Source: Siphonodentalium dalli
Lineage: Eukaryota; Mollusca; Scaphopoda; Gadilida; Siphonodentaliidae
Reading direction: 5' to 3'
Assembly (NCBI GenBank): GCA_032622095.1
Contig: CP136069.1
Span: 187,975,122 to 188,039,121, forward strand
Length of the DNA stretch: 64,000 bases
Below are positions 17,901 to 32,900 of this stretch, in pieces. Positions within the stretch are counted from its first letter, which is position 1. Every line of letters starts with the position of its first letter. The translations under genes were made by a program, and so were the position numbers. A model generated the notes under the pieces. That model was not told the origin of the DNA, ran no database searches, and worked only from the letters and a program-made list of their open reading frames with translations.

Positions 17901-20900
17901 TCAAACACCAACACCCCAAAAATGGTGGAAATCGGCCCAGCGGATACCGGGATATCGGCCCAGCGGATATCGAGATACCCTATGCATCAAATTTCGTCCG
18001 TAACAATCCGCCAGTTTAACCCGATTTGATTTCCACTCAAGTATATAAACGCGCCTCATATACACACGCTCATTAATTATCAAGTTTCAACGTAAAGATA
18101 AATTACCATCGGTGCCCGAGATATCGCCAAGACGTCTGAAACAGTCAAATGCATCGGCCGGAGAAGAGTTAACGTGATCTAACTTTATGACCTCTAACGA
18201 CGTCATAGAAGTTACGCATTGTTTTTACCCTGATAGAAGATCGTACCACTTCTTCTTAATAATTGAGGCAGATAACTAAAACGGATACATACATATTATA
18301 TATCGTTGGAAAGAGGAAACACGAAAGATTATCATAGTGTCATTATTATGACTGGCATGTTATTATTCGCGCTGTTTCGAATCGATTTGTAAGCACCGAA
18401 CTGAAATATATTAGCGCAAAACGGCGTAAAAACAGATTTGACCTCGGCACGTGAAAAGTTGACCTCGCACGGACAAATTAATAGGCCTATGTTGGTCCTG
18501 ACCCGAAAATACCCCCACATACCAAGTTTCATCGAAATCGGCTGGGCCATTTTCGAGTCCATCGATTACACACAAACACACACACAAACACACAAACAGA
18601 TCTTCCAAAATATATAATAGACTAGAAGGTGACCCGACTTCGTCCGGGCTTTGACCTTGAATTGTCTATTTTGAAGGCCAAGGTCAAGTGGGGTCACGAT
18701 TTGATCCGTCCAAAACACAGTGCCCGAACAAAAGTACCCGACAAAAGTACCCGTCGAAATCCATCCGGTTTTACCCGATTTGACCTTGAATTGACCAGTT
18801 TGAAGGTCAATGTCAGGTGGGATCAAACACCAACACCCCAAAAATGGTGGAAATCGGCCCAGCGGATACCGAGATACCCTATGCATCGAATTTCGTCCGT
18901 AAAAATCCGCCAGTTTAACCCGATTTGATTTCCACTCAAGTATATAAACGCGCCTCATATACACACGCTCATTAATTATCAAGTTTCAACGTAAAGATAA
19001 ATTACCATCGGTGCCCGAGATATCGCCAAGACGTCTGAAACAGTCAAATGCATCGGCCGGAGAAGAGTTAACGTGATCTAACTTTATGACCTCTAACGAC
19101 GTCATAGAAGTTACGCATTGTTTTTACCCTGATAGAAGATCGTACCACTTCTTCTTAATAATTGAGGCAGATAACTAAAACGGATACATACATATTATAT
19201 ATCGTTGGAAAGAGGAAACACGAAAGATTCTCATAGTGTCATTATTATGACTGGCATGTTATTATTCGCGCTGTTTCGAGTCGATTTGTAAGCACCGAAC
19301 TGAAATATATTAGCGCAAAACGGCGTAAAAACAGATTTGACCTCGGCACGTGAAAAGTTGACCTCGCACGGACAAATTAATAGGCCTATGTTGCTCCTGG
19401 CCAGAAAATACCCCCACATACCAAGTTTCATCGAAATCGGCTCGGCCATTTTCGAGTCCATCGATTACACACAAACACACAAACACACAAACACACAAAC
19501 AGATCTTCCAAAATATATAATAGACTAGAAGGTGACCCGACTTCGTCCGGGCTTTGACATTGAATTGTCTATTTTGAAGGCCAAGGTCAAGTGGGGTCAC
19601 GATTTGACCCGTCCAAAACACAGTGCCCGAACAAAAGTACCCGACAAAAGTACCCGTCGAAATCCATCCGGTTTTACCCGATTTGACCTTGAATTGACCA
19701 TTTTGAAGGTCAAGGTCAGGTGGACCAACACCCCAAAAATGGTGGAAATCGGCCCAGCGGATACCGGGAAATCGGCCCAGCGGATACCGAGATACCCTAT
19801 GCATCAAATTTCGTCCGTAAAAATCCGCCAGTTTAACCCGATTTGATTTCCACTCAAGTCTATAAACGCGCCTCATATACACACGCTCATTAATTATCAA
19901 GTTTCAACGTAAAGATAAATTACCATCGGTGCCCGAGATATCGCCAAGACGTCTGAAACAGTCAAATGCATCGGCCGGTAAAGAGTTAACGTGATCTAAC
20001 TGTATGACCTCTAACGACGTCATAGAAGTTACGCATTGTTTTTACCCTGATAGAAGATCGTACCACTTCTTCTTAATAATTGAGGCAGATAACTAAAACG
20101 GATACATACATATTATATATCGTTGGAAAGAGGAAACACGAAAGATTCTCATAGTGTCATTATTATGACTGGCATGTTATTATTCGCGCTGTTTCGAATC
20201 GATTTGTAAGCACCGAACTGAAATATATTAGCGCAAAACGGCGTAAAAACAGATTTGACCTCGGCACGTGAAAAGTTGACCTCGCACGGACAAATTAATA
20301 GGCCTATGTTAGTCCTGACCCGAAAATACCCCCACATACCAAGTTTCATCGAAATCGGCTGGGTCATTTTCGAGTCCATCGATTACACACAAACACACAA
20401 ACACACAAACAGATCTTCCAAAATATATAATAGACTAGAAGGTGACCCGACTTCGTCCGGGCTTTGACCTTGAATTGTCTATTTTGAAGGCCAAGGTCAA
20501 GTGGGGTGACGATTTGACCCGTCCAAAACACAGTGCCCGAACAAAAGTACGCGACAAAAGTAACCGTCGAAATCGATCCGGTTTTACCCGATTTGACCTT
20601 GAATTGACCATTTTGAAGGTCAAGGTCAGGTGGGGTCAAACACCAACACCACAAAAATGGTGGAAATCGGCCCAGCGGATACCGGGATATCGGCCCAGCG
20701 GATATCGAGATACCCTATGCATCAAATTTCGTCCGTAACAATCCGCCAGTTTAACCCGATTTGATTTCCACTCAAGTATATAAACGCGCCTCATATACAC
20801 ACGCTCATTAATTATCAAGTTTCAACGTAAAGATAAATTACCATCGGTGCCCGAGATATCGCCAAGACGTCTGAAACAGTCAAATGCATCGGCCGGAGAA

Positions 20901-23900
20901 GAGTTAACGTGATCTAACTTTATGACCTCTAACGACGTCATAGAAGTTACGCATTGTTTTTACCCTGATAGAAGATCGTACCACTTCTTCTTAATAATTG
21001 AGGCAGATAACTAAAACGGATACATACATATTATATATCGTTGGAAAGAGGAAACACGAAAGATTCTCATAGTGTCATTATTATGACTGGCATGTTATTA
21101 TTCGCGCTGTTTCGAGTCGATTTGTAAGCACCGAACTGAAATATATTAGCGCAAAACGGCGTAAAAACAGATTTGACCTCGGCACGTGAAAAGTTGACCT
21201 CGCACGGACAAATTAATAGGCCTATGTTGCTCCTGGCCAGAAAATACCCCCACATACCAAGTTTCATCGAAATCGGCTCGGCCATTTTCGAGTCCATCGA
21301 TTACACACAAACACACAAACACACAAACACACAAACAGATCTTCCAAAATATATAATAGACTAGAAGGTGACCCGACTTCGTCCGGGCTTTGACATTGAA
21401 TTGTCTATTTTGAAGGCCAAGGTCAAGTGGGGTCACGATTTGACCCGTCCAAAACACAGTGCCCGAACAAAAGTACCCGACAAAAGTACCCGTCGAAATC
21501 CATCCGGTTTTACCCGATTTGACCTTGAATTGACCATTTTGAAGGTCAAGGTCAGGTGGACCAACACCCCAAAAATGGTGGAAATCGGCCCAGCGGATAC
21601 CGGGAAATCGGCCCAGCGGATACCGAGATACCCTATGCATCAAATTTCGTCCGTAAAAATCCGCCAGTTTAACCCGATTTGATTTCCACTCAAGTCTATA
21701 AACGCGCCTCATATACACACGCTCATTAATTATCAAGTTTCAACGTAAAGATAAATTACCATCGGTGCCCGAGATATCGCCAAGACGTCTGAAACAGTCA
21801 AATGCATCGGCCGGTAAAGAGTTAACGTGATCTAACTGTATGACCTCTAACGACGTCATAGAAGTTACGCATTGTTTTTACCCTGATAGAAGATCGTACC
21901 ACTTCTTCTTAATAATTGAGGCAGATAACTAAAACGGATACATACATATTATATATCGTTGGAAAGAGGAAACACGAAAGATTATCATAGTGTCATTATT
22001 ATGACTGGCATGTTATTATTCGCGCTGTTTCGAATCGATTTGTAAGCACCGAACTGAAATATATTAGCGCAAAACGGCGTAAAAACAGATTTGACCTCGG
22101 CACGTGAAAAGTTGACCTCGCACGGACAAATTAATAGGCCTATGTTAGTCCTGACCCGAAAATACCCACACATACCAAGTTTCATCGAAATCGGCTGGGT
22201 CATTTTCGAGTCCATCGATTACACACAAACACACAAACACACAAACACACAAACAGATCTTCCAAAATATATAATAGACTAGAAGGTGACCCGACTTCGT
22301 CCGGGCTTTGACCTTGAATTGTCTATTTTGAAGGCCAAGGTCAAGTGGGGTGACGATTTGACCCGTCCAAAACACAGTGCCCGAACAAAAGTACGCGACA
22401 AAAGTAACCGTCGAAATCGATCCGGTTTTACCCGATTTGACCTTGAATTGACCATTTTGAAGGTCAAGGTCAGGTGGGGTCAAACACCAACACCACAAAA
22501 ATGGTGGAAATCGGCCCAGCGGATACCGGGATATCGGCCCAGCGGATATCGAGATACCCTATGCATCAAATTTCGTCCGTAACAATCCGCCAGTTTAACC
22601 CGATTTGATTTCCACTCAAGTATATAAACGCGCCTCATATACACACGCTCATTAATTATCAAGTTTCAACGTAAAGATAAATTACCATCGGTGCCCGAGA
22701 TATCGCCAAGACGTCTGAAACAGTCAAATGCATCGGCCGGAGAAGAGTTAACGTGATCTAACTTTATGACCTCTAACGACGTCATAGAAGTTACGCATTG
22801 TTTTTACCCTGATAGAAGATCGTACCACTTCTTCTTAATAATTGAGGCAGATAACTAAAACGGATACATACATATTATATATCGTTGGAAAGAGGAAACA
22901 CGAAAGATTCTCATAGTGTCATTATTATGACTGGCATGTTATTATTCGCGCTGTTTCGAGTCGATTTGTAAGCACCGAACTGAAATATATTAGCGCAAAA
23001 CGGCGTAAAAACAGATTTGACCTCGGCACGTGAAAAGTTGACCTCGCACGGACAAATTAATAGGCCTATGTTGCTCCTGGCCAGAAAATACCCCCACATA
23101 CCAAGTTTCATCGAAATCGGCTCGGCCATTTTCGAGTCCATCGATTACACACAAACACACAAACACACAAACACACAAACAGATCTTCCAAAATATATAA
23201 TAGACTAGAAGGTGACCCGACTTCGTCCGGGCTTTGACATTGAATTGTCTATTTTGAAGGCCAAGGTCAAGTGGGGTCACGATTTGACCCGTCCAAAACA
23301 CAGTGCCCGAACAAAAGTACCCGACAAAAGTACCCGTCGAAATCCATCCGGTTTTACCCGATTTGACCTTGAATTGACCATTTTGAAGGTCAAGGTCAGG
23401 TGGACCAACACCCCAAAAATGGTGGAAATCGGCCCAGCGGATACCGGGAAATCGGCCCAGCGGATACCGAGATACCCTATGCATCAAATTTCGTCCGTAA
23501 AAATCCGCCAGTTTAACCCGATTTGATTTCCACTCAAGTCTATAAACGCGCCTCATATACACACGCTCATTAATTATCAAGTTTCAACGTAAAGATAAAT
23601 TACCATCGGTGCCCGAGATATCGCCAAGACGTCTGAAACAGTCAAATGCATCGGCCGGTAAAGAGTTAACGTGATCTAACTGTATGACCTCTAACGACGT
23701 CATAGAAGTTACGCATTGTTTTTACCCTGATAGAAGATCGTACCACTTCTTCTTAATAATTGAGGCAGATAACTAAAACGGATACATACATATTATATAT
23801 CGTTGGAAAGAGGAAACACGAAAGATTCTCATAGTGTCATTATTATGACTGGCATGTTATTATTCGCGCTGTTTCGAATCGATTTGTAAGCACCGAACTG

Positions 23901-26900
23901 AAATATATTAGCGCAAAACGGCGTAAAAACAGATTTGACCTCGGCACGTGAAAAGTTGACCTCGCACGGACAAATTAATAGGCCTATGTTAGTCCTGACC
24001 CGAAAATACCCACACATACCAAGTTTCATCGAAATCGGCTGGGTCATTTTCGAGTCCATCGATTACACACAAACACACAAACACACAAACACACAAACAG
24101 ATCTTCCAAAATATATAATAGACTAGAAGGTGACCCGACTTCGTCCGGGCTTTGACCTTGAATTGTCTATTTTGAAGGCCAAGGTCAAGTGGGGTGACGA
24201 TTTGACCCGTCCAAAACACAGTGCCCGAACAAAAGTACGCGACAAAAGTAACCGTCGAAATCGATCCGGTTTTACCCGATTTGACCTTGAATTGACCATT
24301 TTGAAGGTCAAGGTCAGGTGGGGTCAAACACCAACACCCCAAAAATGGTGGAAATCGGCCCAGCGGATACCGGGATATCGGCCCAGCGGATATCGAGATA
24401 CCCTATGCATCAAATTTCGTCCGTAACAATCCGCCAGTTTAACCCGATTTGATTTCCACTCAAGTATATAAACGCGCCTCATATACACACGCTCATTAAT
24501 TATCAAGTTTCAACGTAAAGATAAATTACCATCGGTGCCCGAGATATCGCCAAGACGTCTGAAACAGTCAAATGCATCGGCCGGAGAAGAGTTAACGTGA
24601 TCTAACTTTATGACCTCTAACGACGTCATAGAAGTTACGCATTGTTTTTACCCTGATAGAAGATCGTACCACTTCTTCTTAATAATTGAGGCAGATAACT
24701 AAAACGGATACATACATATTATATATCGTTGGAAAGAGGAAACACGAAAGATTCTCATAGTGTCATTATTATGACTGGCATGTTATTATTCGCGCTGTTT
24801 CGAATCGATTTGTAAGCACCGAACTGAAATATATTAGCGCAAAACGGCGTAAAAACAGATTTGACCTCGGCACGTGAAAAGTTGACCTCGCACGGACAAA
24901 TTAATAGGCCTATGTTAGTCCTGACCCGAAAATACCCCCACATACCAAGTTTCATCGAAATCGGCTGGGTCATTTTCGAGTCCATCGATTACACACAAAC
25001 ACACAAACACACAAACAGATCTTCCAAAATATATAATAGACTAGAAGGTGACCCGACTTCGTCCGGGCTTTGACCTTGAATTGTCTATTTTGAAGGCCAA
25101 GGTCAAGTGGGGTGACGATTTGACCCGTCCAAAACACAGTGCCCGAACAAAAGTACGCGACAAAAGTAACCGTCGAAATCGATCCGGTTTTACCCGATTT
25201 GACCTTGAATTGACCATTTTGAAGGTCAAGGTCAGGTGGGGTCAAACACCAACACCACAAAAATGGTGGAAATCGGCCCAGCGGATACCGGGATATCGGC
25301 CCAGCGGATATCGAGATACCCTATGCATCAAATTTCGTCCGTAACAATCCGCCAGTTTAACCCGATTTGATTTCCACTCAAGTATATAAACGCGCCTCAT
25401 ATACACACGCTCATTAATTATCAAGTTTCAACGTAAAGATAAATTACCATCGGTGCCCGAGATATCGCCAAGACGTCTGAAACAGTCAAATGCATCGGCC
25501 GGAGAAGAGTTAACGTGATCTAACTTTATGACCTCTAACGACGTCATAGAAGTTACGCATTGTTTTTACCCTGATAGAAGATCGTACCACTTCTTCTTAA
25601 TAATTGAGGCAGATAACTAAAACGGATACATACATATTATATATCGTTGGAAAGAGGAAACACGAAAGATTCTCATAGTGTCATTATTATGACTGGCATG
25701 TTATTATTCGCGCTGTTTCGAGTCGATTTGTAAGCACCGAACTGAAATATATTAGCGCAAAACGGCGTAAAAACAGATTTGACCTCGGCACGTGAAAAGT
25801 TGACCTCGCACGGACAAATTAATAGGCCTATGTTGCTCCTGGCCAGAAAATACCCCCACATACCAAGTTTCATCGAAATCGGCTCGGCCATTTTCGAGTC
25901 CATCGATTACACACAAACACACAAACACACAAACACACAAACAGATCTTCCAAAATATATAATAGACTAGAAGGTGACCCGACTTCGTCCGGGCTTTGAC
26001 ATTGAATTGTCTATTTTGAAGGCCAAGGTCAAGTGGGGTCACGATTTGACCCGTCCAAAACACAGTGCCCGAACAAAAGTACCCGACAAAAGTACCCGTC
26101 GAAATCCATCCGGTTTTACCCGATTTGACCTTGAATTGACCATTTTGAAGGTCAAGGTCAGGTGGACCAACACCCCAAAAATGGTGGAAATCGGCCCAGC
26201 GGATACCGGGAAATCGGCCCAGCGGATACCGAGATACCCTATGCATCAAATTTCGTCCGTAAAAATCCGCCAGTTTAACCCGATTTGATTTCCACTCAAG
26301 TCTATAAACGCGCCTCATATACACACGCTCATTAATTATCAAGTTTCAACGTAAAGATAAATTACCATCGGTGCCCGAGATATCGCCAAGACGTCTGAAA
26401 CAGTCAAATGCATCGGCCGGTAAAGAGTTAACGTGATCTAACTGTATGACCTCTAACGACGTCATAGAAGTTACGCATTGTTTTTACCCTGATAGAAGAT
26501 CGTACCACTTCTTCTTAATAATTGAGGCAGATAACTAAAACGGATACATACATATTATATATCGTTGGAAAGAGGAAACACGAAAGATTCTCATAGTGTC
26601 ATTATTATGACTGGCATGTTATTATTCGCGCTGTTTCGAATCGATTTGTAAGCACCGAACTGAAATATATTAGCGCAAAACGGCGTAAAAACAGATTTGA
26701 CCTCGGCACGTGAAAAGTTGACCTCGCACGGACAAATTAATAGGCCTATGTTAGTCCTGACCCGAAAATACCCACACATACCAAGTTTCATCGAAATCGG
26801 CTGGGTCATTTTCGAGTCCATCGATTACACACAAACACACAAACACACAAACACACAAACAGATCTTCCAAAATATATAATAGACTAGAAGGTGACCCGA

Positions 26901-29900
26901 CTTCGTCCGGGCTTTGACCTTGAATTGTCTATTTTGAAGGCCAAGGTCAAGTGGGGTGACGATTTGACCCGTCCAAAACACAGTGCCCGAACAAAAGTAC
27001 GCGACAAAAGTAACCGTCGAAATCGATCCGGTTTTACCCGATTTGACCTTGAATTGACCATTTTGAAGGTCAAGGTCAGGTGGGGTCAAACACCAACACC
27101 CCAAAAATGGTGGAAATCGGCCCAGCGGATACCGGGATATCGGCCCAGCGGATATCGAGATACCCTATGCATCAAATTTCGTCCGTAACAATCCGCCAGT
27201 TTAACCCGATTTGATTTCCACTCAAGTATATAAACGCGCCTCATATACACACGCTCATTAATTATCAAGTTTCAACGTAAAGATAAATTACCATCGGTGC
27301 CCGAGATATCGCCAAGACGTCTGAAACAGTCAAATGCATCGGCCGGAGAAGAGTTAACGTGATCTAACTTTATGACCTCTAACGACGTCATAGAAGTTAC
27401 GCATTGTTTTTACCCTGATAGAAGATCGTACCACTTCTTCTTAATAATTGAGGCAGATAACTAAAACGGATACATACATATTATATATCGTTGGAAAGAG
27501 GAAACACGAAAGATTATCATAGTGTCATTATTATGACTGGCATGTTATTATTCGCGCTGTTTCGAATCGATTTGTAAGCACCGAACTGAAATATATTAGC
27601 GCAAAACGGCGTAAAAACAGATTTGACCTCGGCACGTGAAAAGTTGACCTCGCACGGACAAATTAATAGGCCTATGTTGGTCCTGACCCGAAAATACCCC
27701 CACATACCAAGTTTCATCGAAATCGGCTGGGCCATTTTCGAGTCCATCGATTACACACAAACACACACACAAACACACAAACAGATCTTCCAAAATATAT
27801 AATAGACTAGAAGGTGACCCGACTTCGTCCGGGCTTTGACCTTGAATTGTCTATTTTGAAGGCCAAGGTCAAGTGGGGTCACGATTTGATCCGTCCAAAA
27901 CACAGTGCCCGAACAAAAGTACCCGACAAAAGTACCCGTCGAAATCCATCCGGTTTTACCCGATTTGACCTTGAATTGACCAGTTTGAAGGTCAATGTCA
28001 GGTGGGATCAAACACCAACACCCCAAAAATGGTGGAAATCGGCCCAGCGGATACCGAGATACCCTATGCATCAAATTTCGTCCGTAAAAATCCGCCAGTT
28101 TAACCCGATTTGATTTCCACTCAAGTATATAAACGCGCCTCATATACACACGCTCATTAATTATCAAGTTTCAACGTAAAGATAAATTACCATCGGTGCC
28201 CGAGATATCGCCAAGACGTCTGAAACAGTCAAATGCATCGGCCGGAGAAGAGTTAACGTGATCTAACTTTATGACCTCTAACGACGTCATAGAAGTTACG
28301 CATTGTTTTTACCCTGATAGAAGATCGTACCACTTCTTCTTAATAATTGAGGCAGATAACTAAAACGGATACATACATATTATATATCGTTGGAAAGAGG
28401 AAACACGAAAGATTCTCATAGTGTCATTATTATGACTGGCATGTTATTATTCGCGCTGTTTCGAGTCGATTTGTAAGCACCGAACTGAAATATATTAGCG
28501 CAAAACGGCGTAAAAACAGATTTGACCTCGGCACGTGAAAAGTTGACCTCGCACGGACAAATTAATAGGCCTATGTTGCTCCTGGCCAGAAAATACCCCC
28601 ACATACCAAGTTTCATCGAAATCGGCTCGGCCATTTTCGAGTCCATCGATTACACACAAACACACAAACACACAAACACACAAACAGATCTTCCAAAATA
28701 TATAATAGACTAGAAGGTGACCCGACTTCGTCCGGGCTTTGACATTGAATTGTCTATTTTGAAGGCCAAGGTCAAGTGGGGTCACGATTTGACCCGTCCA
28801 AAACACAGTGCCCGAACAAAAGTACCCGACAAAAGTACCCGTCGAAATCCATCCGGTTTTACCCGATTTGACCTTGAATTGACCATTTTGAAGGTCAAGG
28901 TCAGGTGGACCAACACCCCAAAAATGGTGGAAATCGGCCCAGCGGATACCGGGAAATCGGCCCAGCGGATACCGAGATACCCTATGCATCAAATTTCGTC
29001 CGTAAAAATCCGCCAGTTTAACCCGATTTGATTTCCACTCAAGTCTATAAACGCGCCTCATATACACACGCTCATTAATTATCAAGTTTCAACGTAAAGA
29101 TAAATTACCATCGGTGCCCGAGATATCGCCAAGACGTCTGAAACAGTCAAATGCATCGGCCGGTAAAGAGTTAACGTGATCTAACTGTATGACCTCTAAC
29201 GACGTCATAGAAGTTACGCATTGTTTTTACCCTGATAGAAGATCGTACCACTTCTTCTTAATAATTGAGGCAGATAACTAAAACGGATACATACATATTA
29301 TATATCGTTGGAAAGAGGAAACACGAAAGATTCTCATAGTGTCATTATTATGACTGGCATGTTATTATTCGCGCTGTTTCGAATCGATTTGTAAGCACCG
29401 AACTGAAATATATTAGCGCAAAACGGCGTAAAAACAGATTTGACCTCGGCACGTGAAAAGTTGACCTCGCACGGACAAATTAATAGGCCTATGTTAGTCC
29501 TGACCCGAAAATACCCACACATACCAAGTTTCATCGAAATCGGCTGGGTCATTTTCGAGTCCATCGATTACACACAAACACACAAACACACAAACACACA
29601 AACAGATCTTCCAAAATATATAATAGACTAGAAGGTGACCCGACTTCGTCCGGGCTTTGACCTTGAATTGTCTATTTTGAAGGCCAAGGTCAAGTGGGGT
29701 GACGATTTGACCCGTCCAAAACACAGTGCCCGAACAAAAGTACGCGACAAAAGTAACCGTCGAAATCGATCCGGTTTTACCCGATTTGACCTTGAATTGA
29801 CCATTTTGAAGGTCAAGGTCAGGTGGGGTCAAACACCAACACCCCAAAAATGGTGGAAATCGGCCCAGCGGATACCGGGATATCGGCCCAGCGGATATCG

Positions 29901-32900
29901 AGATACCCTATGCATCAAATTTCGTCCGTAACAATCCGCCAGTTTAACCCGATTTGATTTCCACTCAAGTATATAAACGCGCCTCATATACACACGCTCA
30001 TTAATTATCAAGTTTCAACGTAAAGATAAATTACCATCGGTGCCCGAGATATCGCCAAGACGTCTGAAACAGTCAAATGCATCGGCCGGAGAAGAGTTAA
30101 CGTGATCTAACTTTATGACCTCTAACGACGTCATAGAAGTTACGCATTGTTTTTACCCTGATAGAAGATCGTACCACTTCTTCTTAATAATTGAGGCAGA
30201 TAACTAAAACGGATACATACATATTATATATCGTTGGAAAGAGGAAACACGAAAGATTATCATAGTGTCATTATTATGACTGGCATGTTATTATTCGCGC
30301 TGTTTCGAATCGATTTGTAAGCACCGAACTGAAATATATTAGCGCAAAACGGCGTAAAAACAGATTTGACCTCGGCACGTGAAAAGTTGACCTCGCACGG
30401 ACAAATTAATAGGCCTATGTTGGTCCTGACCCGAAAATACCCCCACATACCAAGTTTCATCGAAATCGGCTGGGCCATTTTCGAGTCCATCGATTACACA
30501 CAAACACACACACAAACACACAAACAGATCTTCCAAAATATATAATAGACTAGAAGGTGACCCGACTTCGTCCGGGCTTTGACCTTGAATTGTCTATTTT
30601 GAAGGCCAAGGTCAAGTGGGGTCACGATTTGATCCGTCCAAAACACAGTGCCCGAACAAAAGTACCCGACAAAAGTACCCGTCGAAATCCATCCGGTTTT
30701 ACCCGATTTGACCTTGAATTGACCAGTTTGAAGGTCAATGTCAGGTGGGATCAAACACCAACACCCCAAAAATGGTGGAAATCGGCCCAGCGGATACCGA
30801 GATACCCTATGCATCAAATTTCGTCCGTAAAAATCCGCCAGTTTAACCCGATTTGATTTCCACTCAAGTATATAAACGCGCCTCATATACACACGCTCAT
30901 TAATTATCAAGTTTCAACGTAAAGATAAATTAACATCGGTGCCCGAGATATCGCCAAGACGTCTGAAACAGTCAAATGCATCGGCCGGAGAAGAGTTAAC
31001 GTGATCTAACTTTATGACCTCTAACGACGTCATAGAAGTTACGCATTGTTTTTACCCTGATAGAAGATCGTACCACTTCTTCTTAATAATTGAGGCAGAT
31101 AACTAAAACGGATACATACATATTATATATCGTTGGAAAGAGGAAACACGAAAGATTCTCATAGTGTCATTATTATGACTGGCATGTTATTATTCGCGCT
31201 GTTTCGAGTCGATTTGTAAGCACCGAACTGAAATATATTAGCGCAAAACGGCGTAAAAACAGATTTGACCTCGGCACGTGAAAAGTTGACCTCGCACGGA
31301 CAAATTAATAGGCCTATGTTGCTCCTGGCCAGAAAATACCCCCACATACCAAGTTTCATCGAAATCGGCTGGGCCATTTTCGAGTCCATCGATTACACAC
31401 AAACACACAAACACACAAACACACAAACAGATCTTCCAAAATATATAATAGACTAGAAGGTGACCCGACTTCGTCCGGGCTTTGACATTGAATTGTCTAT
31501 TTTGAAGGCCAAGGTCAAGTGGGGTCACGATTTGACCCGTCCAAAACACAGTGCCCGAACAAAAGTACCCGACAAAAGTACCCGTCGAAATCCATCCGGT
31601 TTTACCCGATTTGACCTTGAATTGACCATTTTGAAGGTCAAGGTCAGGTGGACCAACACCCCAAAAATGGTGGAAATCGGCCCAGCGGATACCGGGAAAT
31701 CGGCCCAGCGGATACCGAGATACCCTATGCATCAAATTTCGTCCGTAAAAATCCGCCAGTTTAACCCGATTTGATTTCCACTCAAGTCTATAAACGCGCC
31801 TCATATACACACGCTCATTAATTATCAAGTTTCAACGTAAAGATAAATTACCATCGGTGCCCGAGATATCGCCAAGACGTCTGAAACAGTCAAATGCATC
31901 GGCCGGAGAAGAGTTAACGTGATCTAACTTTATGACCTCTAACGACGTCATAGAAGTTACGCATTGTTTTTACCCTGATAGAAGATCGTACCACTTCTTC
32001 TTAATAATTGAGGCAGATAACTAAAACGGATACATACATATTATATATCGTTGGAAAGAGGAAACACGAAAGATTCTCATAGTGTCATTATTATGACTGG
32101 CATGTTATTATTCGCGCTGTTTCGAGTCGATTTGTAAGCACCGAACTGAAATATATTAGCGCAAAACGGCGTAAAAACAGATTTGACCTCGGCACGTGAA
32201 AAGTTGACCTCGCACGGACAAATTAATAGGCCTATGTTGCTCCTGGCCAGAAAATACCCCCACATACCAAGTTTCATCGAAATCGGCTCGGCCATTTTCG
32301 AGTCCATCGATTACACACAAACACACAAACACACAAACACACAAACAGATCTTCCAAAATATATAATAGACTAGAAGGTGACCCGACTTCGTCCGGGCTT
32401 TGACATTGAATTGTCTATTTTGAAGGCCAAGGTCAAGTGGGGTCACGATTTGACCCGTCCAAAACACAGTGCCCGAACAAAAGTACCCGACAAAAGTACC
32501 CGTCGAAATCCATCCGGTTTTACCCGATTTGACCTTGAATTGACCATTTTGAAGGTCAAGGTCAGGTGGACCAACACCCCAAAAATGGTGGAAATCGGCC
32601 CAGCGGATACCGGGAAATCGGCCCAGCGGATACCGAGATACCCTATGCATCAAATTTCGTCCGTAAAAATCCGCCAGTTTAACCCGATTTGATTTCCACT
32701 CAAGTCTATAAACGCGCCTCATATACACACGCTCATTAATTATCAAGTTTCAACGTAAAGATAAATTACCATCGGTGCCCGAGATATCGCCAAGACGTCT
32801 GAAACAGTCAAATGCATCGGCCGGTAAAGAGTTAACGTGATCTAACTGTATGACCTCTAACGACGTCATAGAAGTTACGCATTGTTTTTACCCTGATAGA